Shown in pieces: positions 1 through 11,241 of a DNA stretch of 64,000 nucleotides. The DNA comes from Palsa-504 sp963753225 (lineage in GTDB: Bacteria; Actinomycetota; Actinomycetes; Streptosporangiales; Streptosporangiaceae): NCBI GenBank assembly GCA_963753225.1, contig CAVWBQ010000021.1:1-64000 (forward strand), given 5' to 3'. The notes under the pieces were generated by a model. The model had not been told where the DNA came from, did not search any database, and was given only the letters and a program-made list of their open reading frames with translations. The translations under genes and the position numbers were made by a program. How positions within the stretch are numbered: the first letter of the stretch is position 1; the number at the start of each line of letters is the position of its first letter.

Positions 1-764
1 GAAACGTACTAAACGGATATAACGAGACATAGCGGGCCGCATGTGGACGTGGGTGAATCGGCAGGAATGGCGTCACGGCCGGCCGCGTGATCGTGGCCCA
101 TAGCCGCGGCGACGGCGCCGCGACCACCTACGAGATTGCCTGGGTGACCATGGCGCTGCAGCACCTGAGGGCCGGGGACGATTCCTGTGTCCGGGTAGAC
201 CCCGCGCACCGATGGTTGCAGACCCGCCGCTGCCCATACCATCAAGCGTTCTCGGATCGGGTCTGCGATCCTCGTCGCAGAGCAGGACAATTAGCGTACT
301 CAACGTGCTTACGCCGAGCTGGTGAGATGAATTCGGCAAGACCCATCTTGTGAGCAGCCTCCACGTCGGCAAGGCCGCGCGGGTGGAAGCCTGCCGCGAA
401 GATGCGTCTCGCCCGACGGCGAGGGCCACGAACAGAGTAGTGGACGCGAGGTCCAGGCACCGAGGACCCGCCTGGCTGTCGCCGGCGAGGGGCGGAGTCG
501 TCGAGTAGCAGTCAGGATGCCCGTGGGCGGCGCGCGAGTGTCGTCCTCTGGCACCAGGTCTATAGACGGGACCTACAATGCAGCGGGGCGCGGATCGCGC
601 ACGGCCCTGCTTCACGAGCGCCGCCGCCTCGACATGCCGGGGACGGTCGTCCACCTCGGCCTGGCCTCGGCTGATGCATGATGTGGGTGAGTCACAGATC
701 GTCGTGTCGACCAGGCGCGGATCGATCTCCGTCGGACAGTTGGTGGAAGGAACGTAGGAAAGTG
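1..764. other. Left flank without a supportable gene
   Basis: Several short open frames exist on both strands, but none combines a credible ribosome binding site with a protein I recognise. The stretch could hold remnants of older insertions. I see no inverted repeat, RNA gene or promoter that I can defend. The first reliable coding signal is the start of hsdR. Confidence 0.5.
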
Positions 765-3700
765 ATGAGCACCGGCGGTCCAGGCAGTTCGCGCGAACGT
801 CAGATCGAAGAGTTGCTGGTCGGCAAGCTCCAGGGACTGAAGTACGAGTATCGCCCGGACATCCGCGACCGCGCCGCGCTGGAGAAGAACTTCCGCGAGA
901 AGTTCGAGGCCCTCAATCGCGTCAGCCTCACCGATGGCGAGTTCCAGCGCCTGCTCGACGAAATCATCACCCCGGATGTCTACGCCGCGCGCACAAGCCC
1001 TGCGGAACCGTGAACGCTTCACCCGCGACGACGGCACGCCGCTGAACTACACCCTGGTCAACATCAAGGACTGGTGCAAAAACACCTTCGAAGTCGTCAA
1101 CCAGCTCCGCATCAACACCGACAACAGCCACCACCGCTACGATGTCATCCTGCTCATCAACGGCGTGCCGGTGGTGCAGATCGAGCTGAAGACCCTCGGC
1201 ATCAGCCCGCGCCGGGCCATGGAGCAGATCGTCGACTACAAGAACGATCCCGGCAACGGCTACACCAAGACGCTGCTGTGCTTCATCCAGCTCTTCATCG
1301 TCAGCAACCGCGACCGACACCTGGTATTTCGCCAACAACAACGCCCGCCATTTCGCTTTCAATGCCGACGAGCGCTTCCTGCCCGTTTACCAGTTCGCCG
1401 ACCGAGGACAACAAGCAAGATCACCCATCTCGACGACTTCGCCGAGACCTTCCTCGCCAAAGTGCACCCTCGGCCAGATGATCAGCCGCTACATGGTGCT
1501 CATCGCCAGCGAGCAGAAGCTGATGATGATGCGGCCGTATCAGATCTATGCCGTCAAGGCCATCGTGGACTGCATCGACCAGAACTGCGGCAACGGCTAC
1601 ATCTGGCACACCACCGGCAGCGGCAAGACGCTCACCTCCTTCAAGGCCTCCACGCTGCTCAAGGACAACCCCGACATCGACAAATGCCTCTTCGTCGTGG
1701 ACCGCAAGGACCTCGACCGGCAGACGCGCGAGGAGTTCAACCGGTTCCAGGAAGGCTGCGTCGAGGAAAACACCAACACCGCCGCCCTCGTCCGCCGCCT
1801 CCTCTCCGACGACTACGCCGACAAGGTCATCGTCACCACCATCCAGAAGCTCGGCCTCGCGCTGGACGAAAACAGCAAGCGCAACAAGCAGCACAAGAAG
1901 CAAGGCAAGCCGACCTACAAGGAGCGGCTGGAACCGCTGCGCGACAAGCGCATGGTCTTCATCTTCGACGAATGCCACCGCTCGCAGTTCGGCGAGAACC
2001 ACAAGGCCATCAAGGAATTCTTCCCCAACGCCCAGCTCTTCGGCTTCACCGGCACGCCCATCTTTGAGGAGAACGCCACCTATCAGCAGATCGAGGGTCA
2101 GCAGGCCTCGCTTCAAGACCACCGAGGACCTCTTCCAGAAGCAACTGCACGCCTACACCATCACCCACGCCATCGAGGACCGGAACGTCCTGCGCTTCCA
2201 CGTGGATTACTACAAGCCGGAAGGCAAAAACGTGCCCAAGCCAGGCGAGACGCTCGCCAAGCAAGCCATCGTCGAGGCCATCCTCGACAAGCACGACGCC
2301 GCCACCGGCGGACGCCGCTTCAATGCCCTGCTCGCCACCGCCTCCATCAACGACGCCATCGAATACTACGATCTGTTCAAGACGCTCAGGACGGAACAGC
2401 AAGCCGCCGATCCCGACTTTCAGCCGCTGAATATCGCCTGCGTCTTCTCGCCGCCCGCCGAGGGCAACACGGACGTGAAGCAGATTCAGGAAGACCTGCC
2501 GCAGGAAAAGGCCGACAACGAGCAGGAACCGGAGGAGAAGAAGGAGGCGCTCAAGGCCATCATCGCCGACTACAACACCCGCTTCGGCACCAATCACACC
2601 ATCAGCGAGTTCGACCTCTACTACCAGGACGTGCAGAAGCGCATCAAGGACCAGCAGTTCCCCAATCAGCGACCTGCCCCGCAAGGGCGAGGAGAAGATC
2701 GACATCACCATCGTGGTGGACATGCTGCTCACCGGCTTCGATTCCAAATACCTGAACACGCTCTACGTGGACAAGAACCTCAAGCACCACGGCCTGATCC
2801 AGGCCTTCTCCCGCACCAACCGCGTGCTCAACGGCACCAAGCCCTACGGCAACATCCTCGACTTCCGCCAGCAGCAGGACGCCGTCGATGCCGCCATCGC
2901 CCTCTTCTCCGGCGAGCAAGACCGACCGGGCCCGCGAAATCTGGCTGGTGGACAAGGCTCCCGACGTCATCGAGAAACTGCAAGCCGCCGTCAAGAAGCT
3001 GGACGACTTCATGAAGTCGCAGGGCCTCGACCTGCCAAGCCCGAGGCCGTGCCCAATCTCAAGGGCGACGATGCCCGCGCGCCTTCATCAAGCATTTCAA
3101 GGAAGTCCAGCGGCTCAAAACCCAGCTCGACCAATACACCGACCTCACCGAGGAAAACGAGACAGCCATCGAGCAGGTTCTGCCGAAGGACGAGCTCAAC
3201 GCCTTCCGTGGCGTCTATCTGGAAACCGCCCAGCGCCTCAAGGAGCAGCAGGGCAAGGGCGGCGACCAGCGCCAGCCCGGACGTGCGAGCAGCTGGATTT
3301 CGAGTTCGTCCTCTTTGCCTCCGCCGTCATTGATTACGACTACATCATGGGGCTGATCGCCCGCTACTCCGCGCAGGACGCCGGGCAAGCAGAAGATGAG
3401 CCGCGAACAGCTCATCGGCCTCATTCAGTCCGATGCCAAGTTCATGGACGAGCGCGAGGACATCGCCGCCTACATCCGCACCCTGAAGGCGGGCGAAGGC
3501 TCGAGCGAAAAGGCCATCCGCGACGGCTACCAGCGTTTCAAGGCGGAGAAGAACGCCGCAGGAACTCGCCGCCATCGCCGCAGAAGCACGGGCTTGCCGA
3601 CCGACCGCGCTGCAAGCCTTCGTGGACGGCATCCTCCAACGCATGATCTTCGACGGCGAGCAGCTCACCGACCTGATGGAACCGCTCGGGCTGGGCTGGC

Positions 3701-3819
3701 GCGAACGCCGGGAGAAGGAACTCGCCCTCATGGACGACCTTGTGCCCCTTCTCAACAAACGCGCCCAAGGCCGCGAAATTTCAGGACTCAGCGCGTATGA
3801 GCACGGGGCGGCACAGTGA
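765..3819 (+). pseudogene. hsdR: Type I restriction enzyme R subunit, frame-disrupted
   Basis: This is the restriction and DNA-translocase subunit of a type I restriction-modification complex. The protein can be followed for about 1,000 residues across frames. The nuclease segment has the D...E-x-K pattern (VVQIELKTLG near 1170-1200). The SF2 motor follows: Walker A TTGSGKTLTS near 1609-1635, DECH box FDECHRSQ at 1964-1987, motif III GFTGTP at 2042-2059 and motif VI AFSRTNRV near 2800-2825. The ATG at 765 is in frame with the conserved N-terminus; a GTG lies one codon earlier. The reading frame changes ten or more times (for example near 985, 1320, 1430, 2105, 2670, 2925, 3290 and 3555) while the protein sequence stays well conserved, so these are single-base indels and not general decay. 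It overlaps hsdS by 4 bp. GC content is visibly below that of the flanking genes, suggesting transfer. Confidence 0.85.
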
Positions 3820-5073
3820 CAGTCGGCAAGGGGGAGACCGTAGTGCCAAACTTGCGGTTTCCTGAGTTCCGGGACGCACCGGGATGGAATACGCCGCGCG
3901 GCGACGCTCTCTTTGATTCGATCAGCAACTACACAGCCCCGTCAGACCTCCCGGTGCTTGCGATCACCCAAGAGTTTGGCGCCGTTCCTCGCGATCAGAT
4001 CGATTACCACGTCTCCGTGACGGCGGAAAGTGTCGCGAATTACAAGGAAGTCCAAGTGGGTGACTTCATCATCAGTCTTCGGTCGTTTCAAGGCGGGATC
4101 GAGTACTCCCGACATCACGGCATCTGCAGTCCGGCATACGTCGATTCTCCGGAGAAAGGCGGATGAGAGCGATCACTTTTTCCGCCACCTCTTCAAGTCC
4201 AAGCGACTAATTCTGCAGCTGACGCGGAATATCGAAGGGCTTCGAGACGGAAAAATGATCAGCTATGCGCAGTTCTCGGAGCAACTGCTGCCCGTACCCG
4301 AACCACCTGAGCAGCAGAAGATCGCCGACTGCCTTGATTCACTGGATGGCCTGATTGCGGCAGCAAACCGGAAACTCAAGGCCCTACGGCAGTACAAGCG
4401 AGGGCTGATAAAGCAGCTGTTCCCCCGCCCGGGAGAAACCGTACCCCGCCTCCGGTTTCGCGAGTTCCATAACGCGGGTGAGTGGAAGGAAAAGAAACTC
4501 GATGATGATTTGGCAAAGCGCGGCACTGGCCACACGCCAAACAAAGCGAGGGCCGATTACTACAACGGCGGAATAAAATGGGTGTCACTCGCGGATTCAA
4601 GGAGACTAGACAACGGATTGATCTCCGAGACCTCGGTCGAGATTTCCGAGGAAGGGATCAATAACTCGTCGGCTGTAATTCATCCAGCTGGTTCAGTCAT
4701 TCTAAGTCGCGATGCAGGCGTGGGCAAGAGCGCCATCATCAGCTGCCCGATGGCGGTAAGTCAGCACTTTATTGTTTGGACCTGTAAGCCCGGACTATCA
4801 AACTGGTTCTTGTACTACCAGTTGCAACTTTTGAAGCCTCTCTTTGAACGGATCGCTACGGGTAACACGATCAAGACAATCGGACTTCCGTTCTTCGATG
4901 CCCTGACAATAAGTGTTCCCCCGGGGCTCGATGAGCAAGAGGCCATTGTCGGCTGCCTTTCCGCTCTCGACGATCTCATTGCCGCACAATCGAGAACCTT
5001 GACACTCTCAAGACGCACAAGCAGGGCCTATTGCAGCAGCTGTTCCCTTCGCCGGAAGGTGCTGAGTCTTGAG
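3816..5073 (+). pseudogene. hsdS: Type I restriction-modification specificity subunit, frame-disrupted
   Basis: This is the DNA-recognition subunit that pairs with HsdM and HsdR. Two target-recognition halves are visible. The first begins after LRFPEFRDAPGW and ends in the conserved helix EQQKIADCLDSLDGLIAA. The second begins after LRFREFHNAGEW and ends with EQEAIVGCLSALDDLIAAQ followed, in another frame, by LKTHKQGLLQQLFPSPEGA. Both halves thus end in the coiled-coil spacer typical of HsdS. Frame breaks occur near 4160 and 4990; the second is repaired by one extra A in the CACAAT stretch. The stop at 5071-5073 overlaps the TTG start of the next gene. AT content is noticeably higher than in neighbouring DNA, as is usual for HsdS and for acquired loci. 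The recognised DNA sequence cannot be deduced. Confidence 0.85.
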
Positions 5074-6277
5074 CGAAACAACCCCCTTTGCCGGCCTTCG
5101 CCTCTTGGCCCGCCATCTGCGGGATGAGCTCGAGACCAAGAAGTTCGTATTGCTTTTCGCGCACAACGGGACGGGCAAGACGCGCCTCTCTTCGGCCTTT
5201 AAGGATCTCGGTAAGACCGTGAACGTCGACGGTGTGACTGAGCAGCGCGACACCCTTTACTTCAATGCGTTCACTGAGGACCTTTTTGTCTGGGATAACG
5301 ATCTAGAGAATGATAGCGAGCGGAAACTAAAGCTTAACACGGATTCAAGCTTCTTCGCGGGCCTCGAGTCGATGGAGATGGATATCCGCATCCGCGCCCT
5401 ACTCGACCGCTACGCAGATTTCGAGTTCCGGATCGACACTACTCGGTGGGAAGTCGCGTTCGCTCGAGAGCTCAGGATCAGGAAAGGCCGCACGACAGAC
5501 GACGAGGTCGACGGTGCGGACGCAAGGAAAGGAGAGGGCGATAATCATTACGAGACTCGCCGCGAGGAGTCCATCAAGGTCTCCCGTGGCGAGGAGAACA
5601 TTTTTATCTGGTGCTTCTTCCTTGCCGTCGTCGAGCTCGCGCTCGATGACGATGGCGCCGGTCCGTATAATTGGGTCAAGTACATTTATATCGATGATCC
5701 GATCTCATCGCTCGATGAGAACAACGCCATTGCCGTGGCAAACCATCTCGCGCAGCTGCTCAAGAGGCCGAGAGCCGGCTGAAAACTGTTATCTCAACGC
5801 ATCACACGCTGTTCTTCAACGTGCTGTATAACGAGCTGAAGCAAGGCGAGCAAGTATTTCATGAAACGCGGCCGGTCGCCGGAGGAACTTCTCCTCTGCC
5901 GGACCGGGGATACGCCGGTCTTTCAGCATTTGGACGAGCTCGTTGATCTGTACGAAGCGGACCGTGATGATAAGCTGTACACGTACCACTTCAACGTGCT
6001 CCGAGCAGTCCTGGAGAAAACTGCGAACTTCCACGGCTACCGGAACTTTTCCGCGTGCATCAAACGCGATGCGGACGATGAGGACGGGATCCTCTACACA
6101 AGATTGATCAACATCCTCAACCATGGGAACTACTCGATGTTCGAACACCGGGAGATGCTGGAGGAGAACAAGCGATACTTCCGGAAAATACTCCACAGTT
6201 TCATTCGCGAATATCCATTTAATCGTGTCGAGCTGTTCCCGGGAGAATCAACGAGTGCGATGAGTGATGCGACATGA
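5069..6277 (+). pseudogene. AAA/ABC-type ATPase within the type I RM locus, frame-disrupted
   Basis: This is a soluble P-loop ATPase of about 395 residues lying between hsdS and hsdM. Walker A is AHNGTGKTRLS (near residue 30), an ABC-type signature is VSRGEENIF (near residue 170), and Walker B with D-loop is YIYIDDPISSLDENNA (near residue 207). The C-terminal part, in other frames, reads STHHTLFFNVLYNEL and YTYHFNVLRAVLEKTANFHG. This architecture resembles the AAA_13/PrrC-RloC group of RM-linked proteins, some of which are anticodon nucleases. I cannot identify nuclease residues, so that function is inference. Frame breaks lie near 5770 and 5850. The TTG start overlaps the hsdS stop and the TGA stop overlaps the hsdM ATG, so the gene is translationally coupled into the operon and is probably a guard or accessory component of the RM system. 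Confidence 0.75.
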
Positions 6278-7909
6278 CTAACCAAGAGCAGAAGCAGCTC
6301 GGCAAGACTCTGTGGAACATCGCTGACCAACTCAGAGGGGCGATGAATGCGGACGACTTCCGCGACTACATGCTCGCGTTCTTGTTCCTTCGCTACCTCT
6401 CGGACAACTACGAGCAAGCCGCGAAGAAAGAACTCGGGACTGACTATCCTGACCCGAACGCTGTGGGCAACGGTGGACGGTCCTCTCTGTCTGTTTGGTA
6501 CGAACAGAATCCCAGCGATGTGTCGGCGTTTGAAAAGCAAATGCGGCTCAAGGCTCATTACGTCATCCAGCCCGCGCACCTCTGGACCAGCATCGCCCAC
6601 ATGGCCCGCACGCAGAATAGCGAACTGCTCAACACACTCCAGGCCGGCTTCAAGTACATCGAAAACGAATCGTTCCAGAGCACCTTCTCCGGGCTTTTCT
6701 CGGAGATCAATCTCGGCTCGGAGAAGCTCGGCAAGACCTATGCCGACCGAAACGCCAAGCTCTGCACAATCATCACTAAGATCGCCGAGGGGTTGGCGGA
6801 GTTCTCCACCGACAGTGACACGCTCGGCGATGCCTACGAGTACCTGATTGGCCAGTTCGCCGCAGGATCGGGCAAGAAGGCTGGCGAGTTCTACACGCCT
6901 CAGCGGATCTCCGACATCCTTTCGGCGATCGTGACCCTCGACAGCCAGGAACCCACTGTCCGGCACCCGAAAGCGGCTCGACAGCGTAATGGATTTCGCC
7001 TGCGGATCCGGCTCGCTGCTTCTGAACGTCCGAAAGCGCATGGGGCCGCACGGCATCGGCAAAATCTACGGCCAGGAAAAGAACATCACTACTTACAACC
7101 TCGCCCGGATGAACATGTTGCTGCACGGCGTAAAGGATTCAGAGTTCGAGATTTATCACGGCGACACGTTGACCAACGACTGGGACATGCTGCGCGAGAC
7201 GAACCCCGCAAAGAAGCCCTATTTCGACGCCGTGGTCGCCAATCCGCCGTTCAGCTATCGCTGGGAGCCCGAACGAAGCGATGCGCGAGGACGTGCGTTT
7301 CAAGAATTACGGGCTGGCGCCGAAGTCGGCCGCGGATTTTGCCTTTCTCCTGCACGGGTTTCACTTCCTGAAGGACGACGGCGTGATGGCGATCATCCTT
7401 CCGCACGGCGTGTTGTTCCGCGGCGGCGCGGAGGCAAAGATCCGCAGAAGTTGCTCCAAGATGGGAACATCGACACCGTCATCGGCCTGCCAGCGAACCT
7501 GTTCTATTCGACCGGCATCCCTGTTTGCATCCTCGTGCTCAAGAAGTGCAAGAAGCCCGATGACGTTTTGTTCATCAATGCTGCCGAGCACTTCGAGAAA
7601 GGCAAGCGGCAGAACTATCTCATCGACGAGCACATCAAGAAGATCATCGACACCTACCAGCATCGCCGAGAGGAGGAGCGGTATGCCAAGCGGGTGGGGT
7701 TGGACGAGATCGAGGCCAACGACTACAACCTGAACATCTCCCGGTACGTAAGCACCGCGGAGGCGGAGGTTGAGATCGACCTGGCGGCGACGAATGCGGA
7801 CTTGGTGGAGATCGAGAAAGAAATCCGCGATGCGGTACTGAAGCACAACGGGTTTCTCAAAGAGCTCGGTCTGAATCCTCTGCCGTCATCCGCTGAGCGA
7901 GCGGAGTGA
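6274..7909 (+). pseudogene. hsdM: Type I restriction-modification methyltransferase subunit, frame-disrupted
   Basis: This is the N6-adenine methyltransferase subunit of the type I complex. The N-terminal helical domain (IADQLRGAMNADDFRDYMLA) is followed by the hinge AAGSGKKAGEFYTPQRISD. The SAM-binding motif DFACGSGSLL is at 6992-7021 and the catalytic NPPF at 7241-7252. The C-terminal part LPANLFYSTGIPVCILVLKK and the RYVSTAEAEVEIDL region fit the family. Frame breaks occur near 6970, 7275 and 7440. Length (about 540 residues) is normal once the breaks are repaired. The ATG overlaps the stop of the ATPase gene. Gene order R-S-ATPase-M differs from the common M-S-R order. If the frameshifts are real, the host would lack protective methylation from this locus, although HsdR would be dead too. 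Confidence 0.87.
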
Positions 7910-8158
7910 GCTTTCGGGTGCCGTTCGAGCCCGGCGCGAAGCGCTTCCGGCCTCGGCGCCTAAAGGCTGCCTCGTCGGAGTTGCGCCCGTCGGTAGCGTT
8001 GAGGGATCCGTGCTTGGACTGTCCTCAGGTGCATGCTCGCCCTTAGCGGCGGCGCATCGGCTGGCGCCGCCTCTGGTGCCTCGTCCTCAAGCGCCGCTAC
8101 CACCCCTGCCGACGTCTCCGTGACGGGGGACGTTGAAGGTGACGGGCACGCGAGCCTG

Positions 8159-9646
8159 CTAGTAGCCCCATGGTGGATTGGCTGCGGGCGGTGGCGCGGC
8201 GGCTAGGACGGCGTTCCTGATCTCATCCGACCGGGCTGGGAACGTGGTGGCGTCCCGCCGGACGTAGAACTCGGCCGGCTTGTCTTTCTTACCGTGCATC
8301 GTGATGCCGTAGGGGGGATCGGTGCCGCGGCTGACGGTGAGTACCAGCAGGTTCTTGCCGTCGAGTTCATAGGTCTGGACCTCGACCTCTGGTGCCGGGG
8401 TGATCATGGACCGGGCGAGCTGGGTCAGCCTCTCCCGCGCGGCGATCAGGTCAACGCCGTCCAGGCCGCACACGGTGGCCTCGTCTTTCTCGACGCCGAA
8501 AACGATACTGCCGCCGTGCCCGTTTGCGAACGCGGCGACGGTCTTGTACACGGTCCGCTTGTGCTCATCGGAGTCTCTCGGGGAGCTGGCGCTTGAACTC
8601 CACCTGCAGGCCCTCGCCCTGGGCTAGCAGCGCCTGGATCTCCGATTCAGGATCTTCCGCGACCTCGACGTCTACCCCCGCGCGGGCCAGGTCGGCCGCC
8701 CCGTACTCGCCGATTGCCCGGTAGTCCAGCCACTTGCGGTCCCGGGACAGATACAGCCACGCCCGTGCGGAAGCCCGTCCGGAAGCGGCAGGCTCACCTG
8801 CCCGGCCTCCTGGCGCGGACATGGCACGGTACGTTGCGCTGTTGAGCTCCACCCTGGCGCCAACGACAGCGCCGCCGCCGAAACACACATCCAGCGCAGC
8901 CGGGGTAATGCGCACCTTATCCAGCCAAGCCCGGCTGTCGACGACGCGCACCAGCCCGAAGCTGGAGGGCATCTGGCCGCCGGGCGTCCCGGCGAAGTCG
9001 CCGTAGAAGAACGCCCGGAACGCCGCCTGGTAGGAGGGAAAAGACGGACAATCATCCCCGATCACAAACCCCTGCGGGAGCTGCTCCCCTCCCGGCCGGT
9101 CCTGGCATGGAGCTGAAAATACCCGCGTCGGCCAGGGCAACAGACCCAGTCGTACCGGGCACGGCTCGGCATGTGCTGCCACGGAAGCTGCTCAGTGCAG
9201 GACCGGGAATGTCAGGTCATAGCCTCCCGGGACAGGACCTGCGCGTCATCAGGATCCAGGGCGGCCGCCAGAGCCCGCGACGATGCCCGTGCCGCCATGA
9301 AGGAGACCTCGGCGTATTCCCACACCTGCGGCTGCCAGCCCGGCGGCACGCCGGGCGGCGCCACGACCGCATCGACATGCCACACGGCATGACTGCCGGT
9401 GCGGACCGCCGCCCGGATGAACACCTCGCCATCGATCGCCGACAAGCTAGCCAGCAGGCCGACCAGCGTCCCGCTTCCCGACTCCACGCCCATCAGCTTG
9501 CCACCAGACCAGGCACCACCCGGCATGACACACCGCAGGCGGCCGGAGCTCACCCGGCGTCGTTCATAATCGTTCGTAACTGCAGCGGGTGCCAGGCGCC
9601 GCAGGCGACGGCGCCGTACCAGGTGAGCAGCTTCGGAGAGAACCAC
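8159..9646 (-). pseudogene. Schlafen AlbA_2-domain protein, frame-disrupted
   Basis: The C-terminal third carries an AlbA_2 (Schlafen-type) domain: EGLQVEFKRQLPE, then in another frame YKTVAAFANGHGGSIVFGVE and EFYVRRDATTFPARSDEIRN, ending in a proline-rich tail. The N-terminal part (about 300 residues, for example PSFPSYQAAFRAFFYGDFAG and WLYLSRDRKWLDYRAIGEY) is the extension found in related actinobacterial proteins. Frame breaks are near 8560, near 9200 and as a compensated pair around 8760-8830, where the other frame reads GQVSLPLPDGLP. The true start is uncertain: the conserved sequence begins near 9500. AlbA_2 domains occur in nucleases and putative transcription regulators, and no specific reaction can be assigned. 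The STAND-type NTPase lies directly upstream on the same strand. Confidence 0.65.
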
Positions 9647-9716
9647 CCGTTCAGCTGTTCAGCTTCCCTCCCAGGGCTGCCCAGTCCAGCCAGGTGCCCT
9701 GACCAGCCGTTACGCG

Positions 9717-10760
9717 TCAACAACTCGGCCGGACAGCATCCGGATCAGGTCGCTGCGGCCAGGTCCGCCTCGGCGCATGGTTACGAGCTGGCTCGACCAG
9801 GCACCGGTGTCTTGGCTGCACAGGCCGTGCTATCGAACCCGGGTTCCGAGGCCCGGCCCAGCTCATCCCGACCGGCAGCACCCGGGAACCGCTCTTGCGC
9901 ATAACCTGACGCAGGTATCCCTGCGATCCGGAGATCAGCTCGCAGGTATCCAGGAGCACCACCACGGGCCCGATGCTCGTGCTCACCAGGCGCAGGCCCC
10001 GGGCGAAGCAGTCGGCTAGCTCCTCGACCCGGCCCAGGATCAGCCGGTAAGCCTGCTCCGGGACCGGCCCCTGCCTCCTCTGCCTGACCGCCGCCTGGGC
10101 GTCGTGCGCCAGATGCGCGGCACCGGTGATCGCTGGCACGCCCAGCGCGCCTACCGGATGGGCCGCGCCAAGGACAGCAGCTCCTCGGCCCACCGCCTGC
10201 AGCACAGCGTCAATGTCAGCCGCCGAGGCCTGCCGCCCGCTATCCGTGCCGGGAAGAGCCCGCTGAACCTCAGCAGCCAGCTCCGGGACCCTGGCCACCT
10301 GCAGCCGGAACGACGCGAACGCCTTCTCCACCACTGCGGTATCCCGCCTGCCAGCCACCGCATCGCGCACGGCCCGGTACACCCGGTCCAGCGCCACCCA
10401 GATCGGCGGACCACCATCCAGCACGTAATCAGCCGCCCGCAGCCGCTGCTCGCTCTCCCAGTCCACGACCGCTAGCAGCCCCCGCGCGCCCATCACAGCC
10501 CGACCCTCAGCAGTGATCTGCCCGTAGCGACGCAGCAGCGTCGACTTGCCGATCCCGCCCAGGCCATAGACCAGCAAGATGTGTCCCTCGTCAGGATCCC
10601 CACCGCCGGCCAGTCCCGCCAGCACTGCCGCAAAACAGGCCAGTTCCTCACCACGCCCCAGGAATAACACCACACCTCCCGGAAAGCTCACAAACCGGCC
10701 CAGTACCAGCCCGCATATCCATCCCACCCGACCCGGGGCAGTAACGCAAGATAACCGCAC
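9717..10760 (-). pseudogene. STAND-type P-loop NTPase, C-terminally truncated
   Basis: This is a signal-transduction ATPase of the STAND/NB-ARC type. It begins with LFLGRGEELACFAAVLAG, a standard entry to such domains. Walker A VYGLGGIGKSTLLRRYG lies near residues 65-80 and Walker B VVLLDTCELI near residue 270. After SGSRVLPVGM the sequence loses family character and stops, so the winged-helix and sensor parts that normally follow are missing, probably through a frameshift near 9860. The first ATG (10760) has no strong ribosome binding site; a GTG at 10673 follows GGGAGG and starts just before the conserved sequence. The gene sits upstream of the AlbA_2 gene in the same direction, so the two could form one operon in which the NTPase senses and the AlbA_2 protein acts. 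That link is inference. Confidence 0.65.
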
Positions 10761-11241
10761 GCAGGACCTGTGTGAGTGCGGCCCAGATTACACGGACCTG
10801 GCGGCTGGCCATCCATCCGCCAGAAGATAGCCAAGCCACCCGACAGAAAATACCGTTCTGCACGCCTCTAACAGACCGACCGAAAGGACCGTTCCAGTAC
10901 AGATAGAGTGATACACGGGTCATCGATCCCGCATATCTCTTTCGAAAAATTGAGCGAGGATCACCCGTGTATCTAGCGTTATACGGCCGAAGGGCAGTGA
11001 TCTGGTCTTCGATCACCCGTATAACGGCGGTTGGGGGTATTCATCTGACCGGACCAGCCACAAGATCCGGGGCGGCGGACTGTCTCGAACCACAGCATCT
11101 CGCGGCCTGTTCTCGTTTGGTCCGCTCACATGAATAGCCCTCACGGCGGTTATTGGAAGCGCCGGCCGCGTGTCCTCTTGTCGTAGCGGGCATCCCACTG
11201 GCGTGTAGGCGCTGACCGTCGGCGGTGCGGGGCAGGGAGCG
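10761..11241. other. Intergenic region with inverted motif cluster
   Basis: There is no gene here. The only structure I can defend is the cluster of inverted and direct motif copies at 10910-11026, listed separately. The region separates the STAND gene from the NucS-like gene, both on the minus strand. Confidence 0.5.
10910..11026. repeat. Cluster of inverted GATCACCCGTnTA motifs
   Basis: Two interlocked inverted repeats are present. GATACACGGGT (10910-10920) pairs with ACCCGTGTATC (10963-10973). CGTTATACGG (10977-10986) pairs with CCGTATAACG (11017-11026). The two right-hand copies also form a direct repeat of the form GATCACCCGTnTA. Four related sites in 120 bp suggest cooperative protein binding, either by a repressor or by a recombinase at the end of a lost element. 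No binding protein can be named. Confidence 0.5.

Noticed and set aside
1..670. Several 60-190 codon frames at the left edge
   Set aside because: They overlap on both strands, lack ribosome binding sites and have no family resemblance.
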